Origin: Aquila chrysaetos chrysaetos
Taxonomy: Eukaryota > Chordata > Aves > Accipitriformes > Accipitridae
DNA length: 64,000 nt
Direction: 5' to 3'
NCBI RefSeq assembly: GCF_900496995.4
Contig: NC_044005.1
Coordinates: 25,921,363 to 25,985,362, forward strand
Below the pieces are notes generated by a model. The model did not search any database and had not been told where the DNA came from. It saw only the letters and a list, made by a program, of their open reading frames with translations. Positions 24,401 to 36,733 of this stretch are shown in pieces. Positions within the stretch are counted from its first letter, which is position 1; every line of letters begins with the position of its first letter. Made by a program: the position numbers and the translations under genes.

Positions 24401-27400
24401 TAAAAAGCAATAAGGATTGGTTTTCTGTCTGTTACTGGATTTCTTAGTTCTGGTAAATTAAGTGGCCTAAAAAACCCCCTTACCACTGCTAAGGAAAAAA
24501 GGTAAGATTGCCTAAGTGGGCATGGTAAGAGGCATTCCAGTTCCATTAAACTAACTCAATTAATTTAATCACAATAAGAACAAGAAGAAAACAATGAAGA
24601 AGTTGATGAAACTCCCCTTTTGGCCCTGAAAAGCCCACTTCCTCCATTTCTTAAAATGTACAAGATGCAGAAATTTTTACGCTGGCAGCGCTCCATTTCA
24701 AGATGGAAATTATATTGCTGCAGTGCAGAATGGCAAAAGCATTTCACAAAAATTTCTGTTGAGCAATTAGAAAAAAGCCAGATGTATTCTTCTCATATCA
24801 TGACAGCAGCTTGATTTCCACTTCAAAAAGTAATTCAAACATTTTAAACAACGGTTATTAAACATTTTAAAGTCAGCAAGTCTGAATAAGTTGTGATTAA
24901 AAATTTAACAGGAGCTAACCAAGAAGCTCTCTGTACCATCAATACTATTTCAATGAATTTCAGACCACTAGGAAAGATTTCAGAGGACTGAGGGGATGGA
25001 AGAACTAATACAGCATCAACGTTTCAGTGGGTAGGTAGACTGATCTGAATGAACACAGGCTGGACAACTGAGAGAAAATAATGGAATAACCCATAATTTT
25101 TGATTAATCAAAGACACAGAAAGCAAAAATAATTGAAATTAATGAAGCTTATAAGAAATAGATCTTATAAAATAAAATTGACTCCTTATTTTGATGAACT
25201 AGAATTAAAAATTGGTTGAGGACAAAGCCAATGCAGATATAATATTTATACTTCTGATGGGCAGTTAACAGTGTGCCACATGACACAGACTGAAGCCAGA
25301 ATTATACAAAATTAACTGGATGGTGTGAAATGCATTACAACTATGGTTTCTGAATTGTATACAGAGATCTATTAAACACTATCTTCTACTTATTTTGAAA
25401 ACAGTATAAAATTGGTTCTTGACTGTAACATTATTTACTATTATTACAACATAAAATTACCATTAAAATCTAAAGGTGAAAAAGTTTTGAGGGATAGAAG
25501 CAGAGGTAACTAATAGATGCAATTGGTCACTTATTAAAAACAGTTTGTTTTGCTTTCTGGCTGCAAACTGCATTCAAGGGAGTGTGGAAACATACTTAAA
25601 GGACAGGGGTTCACCAACCGCAGAAGCAACAGATCCAAGGATGATTTAGACTTCCAATCCGATGCCATGGCCCAGGCTGCTATAAAAATGAGGCAGAGTA
25701 GCAGTAGGGAGGGTTGATATTGTACAACTCTTTTAGCAATCCTGTTTTGCTATTAATGTTAACATTCCAATTAAAAATGCATTTAAATAATTTTAAAGGA
25801 TCCAAAGAAGAGTGCCACAGATGAATAAAGAATTCAAAAGATTTGAGAGCTTAATCAATTACTTTAAAAAAGAAAGCTGAAGAATGACTTGTTCAGTTTG
25901 TGAATGCCTACAGTGAAAACAGCAATGTCACAGCATGCCCTTCAGTTTAGCAAACAAAAGGGAAAAGATCTGACAGCTGGATACTGAAAGATGACAAATT
26001 CAGGCTCAATATAAGAGGCACATTTTTAACAGTAACTAATTACATTTTGAACAATTCGGGTGGATTCTTCATTGCTAGGAGCTTTCAAGTCAAAGCAGGA
26101 TGCTTCCTCTAAAAACACACTTTAGTTCAAACAAGAATTTGAGGAAGTCTTGGAAACTGTGCTTTACAAGAGAGCAGACTTAACATGTCATGTTTCCTTC
26201 TGCCTTCTGAATCAGATTACACCGGAACAGTTAAGTTTGCCTCATGCACATACCTCAAAGGAGGTACTGATTTAAGAAGGGGAGAGAAGTCTTGTGCATT
26301 TTGCACACTCTGGACCATGCAATACAGTTGGGGCTATAGGGCTGCATTACACAGCGGCCTGAAAGGAAGCATCACCTAGATACAGCAAGAGTGTAAAATT
26401 GCGTAGGCAGGGACCCCACATTTCTCTCAGGAATTGTGAGAATGGAAGCAGTAACAGCATGCTATAGTCAACCTAGCAGATGCCAGAAATTTTGCATGCC
26501 AGATTTCTCAGCCCAAGGCTGCATGGAGTACTGCTGCTTTCAGACTGTTTGTGTTTCATGAGAAAGAAAAACCAAGACAGATGCAGCACACCTGAAAGAA
26601 GCAATTCACCTTTTTGCCCTCAATGAAATAAAGGTGACCAGGCCTGACATCCTGCAGATAGACTTCACCATCACCATGTAAAGAAAAAGCTAGCCAGAAG
26701 AGAGACAACTGAAAATTTCTTGCTTAAATTGTACCCAGACCTTTTACAAATACAAAATTTTTAAACACTGAGTTTCCAGTCTCAGGAAATAAAATTACTT
26801 CAATTGATGGCACTCCTTTTTGGATGTAAAGTAATGAGATTCAAATTATTGCCTTGTCCGATGCCAAGTAAGAACTTTAACCAGAACCCCTTGTACCTTA
26901 GGTCAGAATCTCATGCCACAAGGCTGGTGGATATTCTGAGCATGACTGCCTAGTTCTCACTGTAAGAGTCATCTTTGAACAAAGAAAAGACCGTGTGAAG
27001 ATGGCTACATTTTGAAAAATGTGTTTCAGTGAAAAGCTGGTATACATATTTAGTTGAAGAATGTTCTTCAAGAGAAAGAATAAAATTTTTCACTCAAGTA
27101 ATTCTTTTAGTAGCCAAGATCCTTAGTTCACCCTTTAGAACTTCTGCATACCCGGCTGACAGGATTAAGATGCAGTGTAGGAGTTCACCCTGCACAGACG
27201 GTGAGCATAATGTACAGTCATCACATAGAGATAACAGTACAGAGATGGAAAAATCCTTCCAGGTTGTTCATGACAGATCTATGGCAATGGTCACCCACGA
27301 CAATATATTTTTAGAGTTCTGCACAGCCCACTTTTACTCATGCTCCTCCCAGAGACCCTTTAATTCATACATTCTGTTAAAGCTCACATGACACTCTTCA

Positions 27401-27534
27401 GAGAGATACATCATAGTATCACTTTTGGATCTGCACTTTCCCACATGGGCAACACGCTGTTGTGGAGCTGTATGTCATGCATGCTTTGGAACCAAAGACT
27501 TTGCAGTTTAACAGCATTAAAATAACCCACAACC
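21426..27534. other. Intergenic DNA between the convergent genes (right part)
   Basis: AT-rich sequence without any recognisable exon, RNA gene or well-preserved transposon. Short open frames, such as 110 codons at 23422-23754, have no family signature. Confidence 0.55.
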
Positions 27535-27549
27535 TTTTTAAGTATATAC

Positions 27550-27555
27550 TTTATT
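27550..27555 (-). terminator. CIPC: Candidate CIPC polyadenylation signal
   Basis: AATAAA on the minus strand is followed by AAAAAGGTTGTGGGTTATTTT within 30 nt, a GU-rich downstream element. It is the best candidate seen downstream of the CIPC stop. Confidence 0.4.
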
Positions 27556-30165
27556 TCATTCATATTTCACAGTCTGTTTCTGTAAAGTTTTAGCAAAAAG
27601 TTCGTGTTCTATAACAGAGTTCTTAGGCTACTGTATTCAGAGCTGGCAACTGACTTCAAAAGTACAGAAAATGTTTACATTCCAACTAGAGCAGTAGAAT
27701 TTCAAAAATACATAGTGAAAGTAATCAAAAATACCAACATTTATTAAAACTTAATAGAAAAACAGCAGTCTGTCCAACACATCAAGCCACCCCACCTGCT
27801 AGCTGTCAGCAGCAACTGAAGCCCCAGCAGGCCATCTGATTTGACTTTTTAGATTGGGACAGCTGTCTTCAGCTAACTTGTTAATACAAAGTCTTGCTGC
27901 TTCAAAGGTGAAAAAAATCTGGAAGTTCATTGCTTACAGGTTTCCAATCAGAGAGGCTAATGTTTCTGCTCAAATCTACTGGACCACTTCCAGATTCTGC
28001 CCAGAATCAGGACCTAATCTGGTCCTGATGTAGTCAAATAGTTTTCTCAACACAGTTCCAAGCTAACCTATTTCATTAAATTGCAGCCAAGAAAGGAAAG
28101 CCCTTATTGTTTAAAGGTTTATCTGGGCTTCCAGGAATAAAGGCAGCTAAGAGAAACTTAACAGAATGGTACTTGATGACATGTCTATCACTAGGGGCCT
28201 TCAACATCTTTTTTTTTATAGATGTTGCATCAAGATTTGCAGTTATCTAGGGATATGGTTCCTAAGGGGCCCCAGATTTACATATAATAGTTCCAGAGTG
28301 GATTTTTCTAGTTACGCTATTTAAGTCTGGACTGATGCCCAGTAGGAGATTTCTAACCAGCTGCTGGACTTTTATTCACAGATTTATTGAATATGTATTT
28401 ATACAAATTATACCAGCTGAAAGGCCCATCAGCTATAAGCACACCCACTTCAGCCCACCCTCAGTGCTGCCAGGGGAAAAGATACATGCGGTACTGTGTG
28501 GAGTACGAGAGATTTCTATCAGCTAGAGTATCCCTAAGTCAGAGGGTATTACCCTGCAAGGCCAATTTTTCCTTCCTTTTACTCTATCAGAGCAGTGGAA
28601 ATAAGATGGAGAAGAGGTCACTGGTAGACTTAACTTTTTCTTGTCTCAAACAGCTAGGATGGGACTTTTTTCTTTCTGACTTCCTTGAATCTCTAGGTAG
28701 CCTGAGTCCATCATCTTGTTTTCTAGGACAATTAACTTCCTAAAAATATATATATTCTGAACTTCAAATTCTCCTCTCTATTTGATGGGTAGAAAAAGAA
28801 TTTTAGGAAAAGTAGGAAAGATGTCCTGTGCATTTTCTCACACCTCACCCCTAGGCCTATTACAGGTCAATGGATCAATGGATCTGCCTCCTACTGACTC
28901 CTCTCCTTCCTGTAAGGAGCTCAGAAGAAACAAGCTTATCTTTTGGGATTCTTTCACAAATGGCCTAAGGTACCATCGCATCTATCCTGCCAAATGTCAT
29001 TCAGTGCAGATATTACAACTGATTTCAAAAGAGCTAGATCAGACATGTCCTACATTATTACACTGTACTATGCTGCCTTCCTGCCTTCTGGGTTTGCTGG
29101 CTGAGTTTCCATACTGCTGTGCTGCCAGTTATGAGACATCCTAGTATGCACAATTACAGCAGGCATATTTAAAAAAAATACATGACAGAACTCAAGACTA
29201 TGAACACTTTTCGTTTAATCAATTCCCATGTACTGCACTAGTCTTCAGCAGGTGGGCAGGATACCATGAAAGGCATGGCTACTAGTTTGCCACAGCTTCA
29301 CTAGGGCGAATCCTGCCACAAAATTTCTCTCTAAGCCTATGGCTAGTACAAATATGACTCACATTTCTCCTGTTTGTGAGGCTTGTACGGCATTTCTTTT
29401 CATCAGTGTAAAAAGGGGGAAACCCCTTACAAGAAAGAAGCCCCTTACAATTTCTCTAGTGCACATATTTGAGGAAGACTACAAAAGCACTCTCTACAGC
29501 ATTCTGCAATATTCATTCCCAAAGGCATCAGAAAATGGAAAGGTCTAGTCACAAATTAGCAAGACATACACTCTACTTTCAAGTTTCTTTTTTTAAGAAT
29601 CTGAAACAGATGATACAAGTGATAAAAGCACCAAAATACCCAGTCACCTAGACTGCACAATTTTGTGAAAACACTGTCACTCAGAAAGGAGCATACCATA
29701 AACAATCCAGATTCCTTAATGTTCTTAGACAGAGCCATTCTTAGTTCTCCACACAGACTGTCTCGAAAAAAACCCCTTCAGATTTGGAGGGAGTGACATG
29801 GTTAAGTGTCTAAAAAAACTGAAATGAAATAAGCGTCTGTAGAACAGCTTTTGTAACACGACTACTGTGGTTCTCTACTAGTAAGGCCTAATATCTTATG
29901 CACACAGTGGTGTTAGTTATATCTCAAGGCAAGCAGGCTAAGAATGATATAAATTTAATGTGGAGGAAAAAAATTTGTTTGTTGGGGTTTTTTTTTAAGT
30001 TCAAACTCAGGTAGATAAATTTTTTAGGGAGATTATCCAAGATGACATCTCTCTCTCTCCTCCCTCCCACCCCCATTTGATTTCTCCAAATAAAAAAAAG
30101 AGAGGGAAGAGGGATAGGAGGACTTGTTTCACCACAGGCCATTATGCTCCTTTTCCTTTCACCTC

Positions 30166-30190
30166 TTTTTTTTTTTTTTTTTTTTTTTTT
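30166..30190 (+). repeat. T25 homopolymer (A25 on the CIPC strand)
   Basis: Twenty-five uninterrupted T. If the CIPC 3' UTR extends past this point, the transcript carries an internal A25 that could misprime oligo-dT cDNA and suggest a false 3' end here. Confidence 0.95.
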
Positions 30191-31115
30191 ATACTTAGCA
30201 ATCTGATTTCACAGGAAAAGAAGGAGTTTAGGCTTGTAAACTAAAGACACACATAACAAATAATATGCAGCTAGTCTTGCCAAATTAATCCTGGTGAGTG
30301 AATATCTTCCTTGTACTGTTTTTAAAAAAGTCACTGCAGTCTTTAACAACGTTTAATCTGTTAGCTACCGAGAAAATCCAAAGCCACTTGCCTTGTACGC
30401 TTGTTAGCCATTAATAAATATGGCTTTGGAGCAAACACTTCCAATGCAAGCCTTGTGATTTTGATCTGTACAGTTGAGTGAGTGAAAATCAAATGTATAC
30501 TCATCAAAACACTTAATTTCACTTGGGTCCTAAGACACTCATCACTTTGACCAAAGACTGCAATGAATACAGAATGCTGCTTCAGCACAAGCAGATCTCC
30601 ACTAATTCAAATGCGTTAAAACCCCAAAGCAAGACTGCTGTAACAATGGACAGCAACAGCCTAAAGATACCATCCCACCAACGTAAGTTTCCTCTCCTCA
30701 CACCAACTCCCTTCATCTACTTGCAGCTGTTGATGGCCCAATACTGGGGCCTGTTCTGCTGTCCGATTCTCAGGACTATCTGAAGATGGGACTAGGAAGA
30801 TGCTTGCTTGCAGAATACTGCAAATGACTGTCTTTTCACTGCAAAATGGGAACATGCCAGCAGAGAACATCCAAGCTTCTTGAGTCCAAGGAAACACACT
30901 GAGTTAGCATGGAGTTCAAGGTCACACTGAAGTAGTAAGTACCCATTCTGTCAAGACCCCACCATGCTATTCTAGTCCCACAACTGGCTCTGAAGACAAG
31001 TTGTTAATGGCACACCACTTCGCAAGTCTTGGACTCAGAAAATGCTCAAGTAAAAGCTTGAGACGGGAAATAGGAGGCACAGAAATAACTTGACCAACAG
31101 CTATGTACCTTTTTA

Positions 31116-31991
31116 CTATATGTTGGGATAAGTGGGGTCTTCAAGGTTGCTATCAGCTTTTTCAGATCCTGTTAGAGATGCTTCTAGCTCTGCCCACGAC
31201 TGTGGAGCATTGTTCTTTATTGCCTCTATGAAAAGCTGTGTTTGGTGCTTCAGCCGGTCTAGCTCGGCCTGAGTCACCTGGTTCTGATGAATGAGCTCCT
31301 TGGTTTTTAAAGTGATCTCCAGCAATCCTGACCTGCGTAGCACAACAAGTGTATTCTGAAAGCGTCTGCACTTGCTTTGCTGTTGCAAGAGCAGCTCAGG
31401 GGTAGTGCAAATCTCTTCTGGTATCAGTGGGGGACTCCACACTGCAGACTGCATCGTAGTCTGTGCTGCACTCCCGCTCTCATGAGGGGTGCACTTTGTT
31501 GCCTGCAGAGTTCCAAAAGGCAAAAGGGGAGTCAAACCCGGCACTTTCTGAGTGTCACTGGAAACACGATGAAAACCAGGAAGAGCTGACAGTTTTCCAC
31601 TTGTCACTAGAGTTGAAGAATTTTGCTGGCTAGAATCCTGAGGGGTCTTAAAGCTAACTGGTATGTGGGCAAAAGGACTAGTAGGCAACCCTGTGCTCCT
31701 CGATACAGAAGTCTCCATCTTGGGTGCTTCTGTGCAGAGTCGTTTATGGCAGTTGGTTTCCTGACGTTCTTCCAGATCAAAGGAGTGATCTCTTTTGCAG
31801 GGCTGTGGTGCTATTTTGGGATAAGAATTCAGGATGGGCAGGTAATTAGTGGAGTCACTTCTCTTTTTCCCAACAGGGTGAGGGTTAATGGGAGGTGGGA
31901 TTGATGGACGAAGAAACACTAGCTGTGGCTGAGCTGGAATCACTTCGAAGGATGGCTGCACAGTCCAAGACTGGAGCTGTGATGAACTTCC
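31116..31991 (-). CDS. CIPC: CIPC, third and largest coding exon (residues 80-370)
   Basis: CIPC (CLOCK-interacting pacemaker) is a vertebrate nuclear repressor of the CLOCK-BMAL1 activator. The exon follows the acceptor TTCTCAG on the minus strand and opens in phase 0 with GSSSQLQSWTVQPSFEV, then PNYLPILNSY-like and KIAPQP segments that I recognise from mammalian CIPC. The middle is Ser/Pro/Thr-rich and probably disordered. The conserved C-terminal block (about residues 285-340: CRRFQNTLVVLRRSGLLEI, then LKTKELI and an AELDRLKHQTQLFIEAIKN heptad-like stretch) is predicted helical/coiled coil and corresponds to the CLOCK-binding region. The protein ends at TAG (31118-31116). Predicted total length is 370 aa against about 399 in human as I recall. 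The gene is convergent with ZDHHC22. Confidence 0.96.
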   Translation of the reverse strand, partial: GSSSQLQSWTVQPSFEVIPAQPQLVFLRPSIPPPINPHPVGKKRSDSTNYLPILNSYPKIAPQPCKRDHSFDLEERQETNCHKRLCTEAPKMETSVSRSTGLPTSPFAHIPVSFKTPQDSSQQNSSTLVTSGKLSALPGFHRVSSDTQKVPGLTPLLPFGTLQATKCTPHESGSAAQTTMQSAVWSPPLIPEEICTTPELLLQQQSKCRRFQNTLVVLRRSGLLEITLKTKELIHQNQVTQAELDRLKHQTQLFIEAIKNNAPQSWAELEASLTGSEKADSNLEDPTYPNI

Positions 31992-34900
31992 CTGAGAAGC
32001 ACAAATGGGGAAAAAACAGAAGTCTTACAACAACATTGTAGAAGAGGATCAAAAAACCTTAAGTGAAAACAGGTGGACTGCACCATTTCTCCATATTTGA
32101 TACACACTGTCCAATTAATACATTCTGAAGAGTTGGCCATCAAACTCATCCTTCTCTTTATCTGACAACAGAGCATAGCACTAGAATCAAAGCTGTAATC
32201 CATAATCCTTTTACTATGGGACAGTAGATAGATTTAAAAACAATTCAATCTGAATTTATACATGCTTTCCTAAATGAGGATTACAGCGCATGCTTATATT
32301 GTACAATGCTTATGTAAAAGTTCAACCGAGACTTGGGGTCAAACAACAAGTGTACAGAAAAGTTGAAAAATAATTAAGCATTGCGGTTATGAGGTATTTT
32401 AAAAGAGTCAAAGAAAGACTGCATAGACATTTTAGGAACAATTCAGACTTCCTCTTTGTTTAAAGGCAGCAACTCTAATCTTGTCAATTCTATTCTTATA
32501 GCAAGCTTTTGAAATGGTTATTTAAAATAGATGACAGCTGTTCAGTAAGTCTTGCAATCTTAAGTACAATACACACTTTCAATAAATTTAAATCCATGAA
32601 ATAGAAAAAAAAAATGCTGAGTATCAACCAAGGCAGGGAAAAAAGCCTGTTGTAAGCTCAGAGCAGTTTAACTCCATACCTCTGGTGAAATAGCGCGCAC
32701 TGATAAACCATAAAAGCATTATATTTCAAGAAAAATACCCAAGTTTCTACTCCCTCCCACAAGCCATATTCTGAAATATAGGGGAATACATAAATTTTTA
32801 CAAGACACTATCTCTTCCTACTCCAATACATTACTACAGATCTTCATGAGATCTCCTGGCCAAAAAGCACGCCTGCTTTTCTCCAAACGTATCAAATGGC
32901 CTAGTAAGAGATACTATTTCTTTCTGAAGCAAAACCTCACTTCTTAGTACATTTAAGTCATCACCACTACAATTATACTAATATACTGTCAGCTGCCTTT
33001 CCAGTTCCTCATGACTTGGAATGCTACTGGCAAGCCTGCTGAAGGCACAGTTTTTAGCTAGCAAAAATAAATTTTATTATTTTTGGTACTATACTGAATC
33101 ATCTGAAATCCATCTCCTTTCCCCCACTTTCATAAGATTTAAACTGGCAAATGCCAACATGTTTTGCTGAAGTCCATTCCTCCAGTAAAGGACTTGAACT
33201 TGTCAAAAGTGGTTATTACCCACCGATTAGGACACTGAGACTTGGAGATGAGATTCAATTACATACTCTGACACAGAATTTCTTTGGTTCAGTGGACAAG
33301 ATGCTTATGGAATAGGGATACAGAACAACTACCTGTAAAAAATAAATATTACTACCTTATCACGGAAAAAAGGACAAACACATTCAAAAGAAAAGTATCT
33401 GGAGATGTTAGGAGTGAGGAAGTAAATAAATACCACGGCTATACATACACAGAACAGAACATGCAGCCTTAAGGAGCAAGGTTTTGGGGTCAGTAGTCAT
33501 TTACTGCACAATTGTACAGTATCTAGCACAGCAGTACCCCAAAATCATGGAGGCCAAAAGAACTGTGGTAACTTTATCTTGTTCTTGTTTTTTCCCCATC
33601 TCTGTTACCTACTTTCTTCTCCTTTCCACTCACGTTGCATTCTGCTCTTGTTCTCCTACCCAAAATCTCATTTTTAGTAGAGAAGGACATGTCTATTTTA
33701 CTAATTCTGCAAAGTGTTGGTTTTTGGTTGGTTTGTTTGGTTTTTTTTAATGAAAGCTAACATCCTGCATGTATCAGTGCCACTTGTCTAAAAAGCCTTC
33801 CTACTTATTAAGGACTTTTACAAGACTTACAGAAACCTTGCCACAAGCAGCACTGTGTTTCAGAGAATCCCTGCTTGATTTTTTTTTTTTTTTAGTAACA
33901 TTATTGTTAGCTGTTTACACTCTGAAATTGGGACAGCAGGTAACCATCACTGCGCAGGATCACAGTGGTTCTAAGACAGAAGGATGATGCTGATTGAAAT
34001 TGAAACTGGAACAAATAAACAGCAGTAACTGGATGCTGCTTTTTTTCTTTTTTTTTTGGTCCAGCAAGCCCAACTGAGTCCTGCGTTGAAAAGACCATTT
34101 TAAAAAGATGACCAGCATGACTATCTGAGGCATAACAGAAAGAGGCAGAGACACTTCATTATTATTCTGACCTAGACTTGTTGCTTTTGTTTATTGCAGT
34201 AAACGTTTTTCAATTTAACATTATTCTCTTCAACCATACATAATTAGACTTAGATGTTATGACGCACTGCTCAAGAGAACCGAGTTTGGTAATTTTATCT
34301 ACCTCCAACTCTTCCTCACCAAATTACCTTTTTGCTACACTACCAGTTTTTTTATAGATATTATATATATATATATATATATATAATTTTTTTTAAAATA
34401 TATATATACTAGCTACTTCTCCTAACTGTTTCTAACACAACCTGGAGTTTAACATTAGACTAATTTTTGAGCTCTGGGCCAAAGGCTGTCAACCTTTGGT
34501 GAAGCTTGCCTACTCACTACTATATAAATACTTTAGCATTTGTTTAGACAGTATTTTGTCCACAAAACTAAAAACATTACTATAAAATAAAACTGTTCGT
34601 CAAGACAAAGCACAGTGCTCAGAGATCAGAACAATCTCCCCCACAAATGCATAATCTGCCAAATACAGAAACCCGTATCTGTGTTAGCATTGATACACAG
34701 TATTTGAATTTAGTAGGTTTTGCTTGTTGTCATAACAGATTGAGTAGAAAAAGAATCAGAATCTATATTCTTTTTTGCCCTTCTCACTGTATTCTCAGAA
34801 GTATTCTAATAAAAAAAAAAGCTGAAGAACTTTTGCTCTGCTCAGAAAACATGAGCAAGTGGCAATACGTTTAACTTGGAGCTCTCAAATCTTCTGTTAC

Positions 34901-35494
34901 AACGTGAAAGTTAGGAGTCTCACAGATGTGCTGGAGGAACACCACATAAGATATTGGAGGACATAAATAGGGAATGTAATTATTGCAATGTGAGCCATCA
35001 CATGCAATTAAGAGAAACAACTGTTAAACTTCACAGCTAACTTCAGATACAGATTTAATTTTTCCATTTATAACATTCTGGATTAGCGTTTCCCATTGCA
35101 CATAAAGCACTTCTAGGACCTAAGAACTAGGAAACAAAACCTATCATCCTACTTTACTGTCTTTATTGAATGAAACAGAGAACATCAGCTTTCAAAAGGA
35201 AAAACAACCACTTTTTTTTGTTTGATCTTTTGTGCTATCTATTTTGGGGGAGTTCCTTTGAGACAAAGAGGTTTAGTAGATGTAGCAGAGCTTCTCCTTT
35301 TCACACTTTTTTTGATCTTAGTGATTCTAGCTGCTCCTCAAAAGAACAGGCTACCACAATAGGACTTTTTGAGTTACCAGTTACTTTCTGGACTGCAACG
35401 ACTTTGTAAAATCTTTTTGAAAGGAAAAATATTAAAAAAAACAAAAACAATTGAAGAACATGAAACATTTTTCAATATATTATTTCTTCCCTAC
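31992..35494 (-). other. CIPC: CIPC intron between coding exons 2 and 3
   Basis: A 3.5-kb phase-0 intron from CAG|GTAGGG to TTCTCAG|GG. AT-rich; contains a (TA)n tract near 34350-34385 and short T runs. No further exon was recognised. Confidence 0.85.
34355..34410. repeat. (TA)n microsatellite
   Basis: A TA run, T8 and a second short TA run lie in the CIPC intron. Confidence 0.9.
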
Positions 35495-35664
35495 CTGCTT
35501 AACTAACACATTTTTCATTACGACCATAGGAGAAAGCGCAGGAAAGGAGCTGCTTGTGGTCATTGGGCTTTGCCAAGGCCCATCTTCTGCGTTCCAACAC
35601 AATGCATTCAGCACGTCCTCCGAGTCAGTCTGCTCCATAGCACTCAGGCACTCTGAACTTCCAT
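35495..35664 (-). CDS. CIPC: CIPC, second coding exon (residues 23-79)
   Basis: On the minus strand this 170-nt exon lies between an acceptor TGGCAG and a donor AAGCAG|GTAGGG. With the G carried over from the previous exon it reads [20 protein letters not shown]..., then [20 protein letters not shown], which I recognise as mammalian CIPC. The acidic, serine-rich start continues the 'ESDKDSGYS' of the previous exon across the splice, confirming phase. The exon ends in phase 0, in register with the next one. Confidence 0.95.
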
Positions 35665-36565
35665 CTGCCAGATGTAGAATTCAGCTGTTAGCTGTTTCAC
35701 ATGCAGCATGCTTGCTACTATTCTGTTTTCTTTCAACCAAGCCACAAAGAACAATAAAGTTTAGTTCTGGAATATCAATAAAATTAGACCTGCTGTGACA
35801 GCTGTCAAATAGCCTTTAATAAAAGGCTTTAAATTTCAGGCCAGTTCTCATGCAGCTATCATCTCCCAAAAAATCTATTACTTTTTGTTCTTTTGTATTT
35901 AGTCTCCAAGGGACTGCACACTATCACGAAGACTGCTCTAAAACCTGGTGCAGGAAAGAAGTACGGGCTCCAGCATTGCCACAGCTGTAGTCTGTAATGC
36001 AGGCATTTTGTGCCTTGAAATCTTCCATCTACAAACCCAGTAAGACAGGTATCTCTCACAAAAGCATTTTTTTTTTCTTTTCAAGGCCATCTTTGCACAG
36101 TTTTGTTGATTATTAAAATGGCACACCATGCCTACATTTTACTGATGTTACAACAATTACTCTCTGGTTTATCAGGCTCTACTGACAATCTGGTCAAATC
36201 GTAAGAGACATTAGACTGCATAATCCAACAGTTCATTCATCACTGCAAAGAACAAAAAGTAATTTTGTCTTCCCTAGACTCTGAAGTCTGAGATTCTTCC
36301 ATTTATTTCTTTATTAGGCACATTTTAAATTCCCTTGCCATTCAAATTCACAGGATGAACTTTAGAGCTACATAAAGCTCCACTCCAAAAAAAGTTTGAT
36401 GATCGGATGATTGCAGATGCAACCTGTCTTGCATACAAAGGTCCTCCCAGGTAATGAGACACAAACTGTAAAGGGCTAGAGTCAGATTTGTCAAACATCA
36501 CCAATAAAAGCAAAGTCTGAGCAAGGTAACACACAAAAAAAAGGTAATGCAGTGGTTTTCTAAAC
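35665..36565 (-). other. CIPC: CIPC intron between coding exons 1 and 2
   Basis: A 0.9-kb phase-1 intron, GTTTAG...TGGCAG on the minus strand. Nothing was recognised inside it. Confidence 0.85.
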
Positions 36566-36632
36566 CTGAATATCCGGAGTCCTTGTCAGATTCAGTTGCC
36601 GCCATGCTGAAGTGATGGTTCAAGCTCTTCAT
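36566..36632 (-). CDS. CIPC: CIPC, first coding exon (residues 1-22 plus one base)
   Basis: The minus strand reads MKSLNHHFSMAATESDKDSGYS, ending at donor TCAG|GTTTAG. The block AATESDKDSGYSDGSSE (across the splice) matches mammalian CIPC. I start at the ATG at 36632 because a TAG at 36680-36678 closes the same frame upstream in this exon. The next ATG (36605) has a stronger context (AGCATGG) and would give a protein 9 residues shorter. In human, as I remember it, the protein starts about 23 residues further upstream of this methionine. That extension is absent here unless an alternative acceptor is used. See the upstream ORF entry. Confidence 0.85.
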
Positions 36633-36637
36633 TTCCG

Positions 36638-36733
36638 TCACTTTGCCCAACAGTTCCCTGAGGGTCTCAATAGATGACTACTTTGTCCCCATGCTTCCAT
36701 AGTGCTGCAGGCAGCCATTAACACCTTTTCCAT
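36638..36733 (-). promoter_or_regulatory. Upstream ORF in CIPC 5' leader
   Basis: ATG at 36733 opens a 31-codon frame (MEKVLMAACSTMEAWGQSS...) that stops at TGA (36640-36638), leaving only CGGAA before the CIPC ATG at 36632. Two more in-frame ATGs lie inside it. Such a uORF ending just before the main start would favour reinitiation-dependent or repressed translation. Its existence is seen in the sequence; its use is inferred. Confidence 0.6.

Larger units (their letters stand above)
27535..31115 (-). other. CIPC: Probable CIPC 3' UTR
   Basis: No in-frame coding sequence follows the stop at 31116-31118. On the minus strand an AATAAA (27550-27555) is followed about 15-25 nt later by a GT-rich element (GGTTGTGGGTT), which makes a well-formed polyadenylation site. 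This would give a 3' UTR of about 3.6 kb. Earlier AATAAA sites on the minus strand (near 28367 and 27740) allow shorter forms. The T25 run at 30166-30190 would be an internal A25 in the mRNA. The extent is inferred. Confidence 0.4.

Noticed and set aside
35451-35798. 115-codon plus-strand open frame
   Set aside because: It is the antisense shadow of the CIPC second coding exon, which has clean splice sites and recognisable protein on the minus strand.
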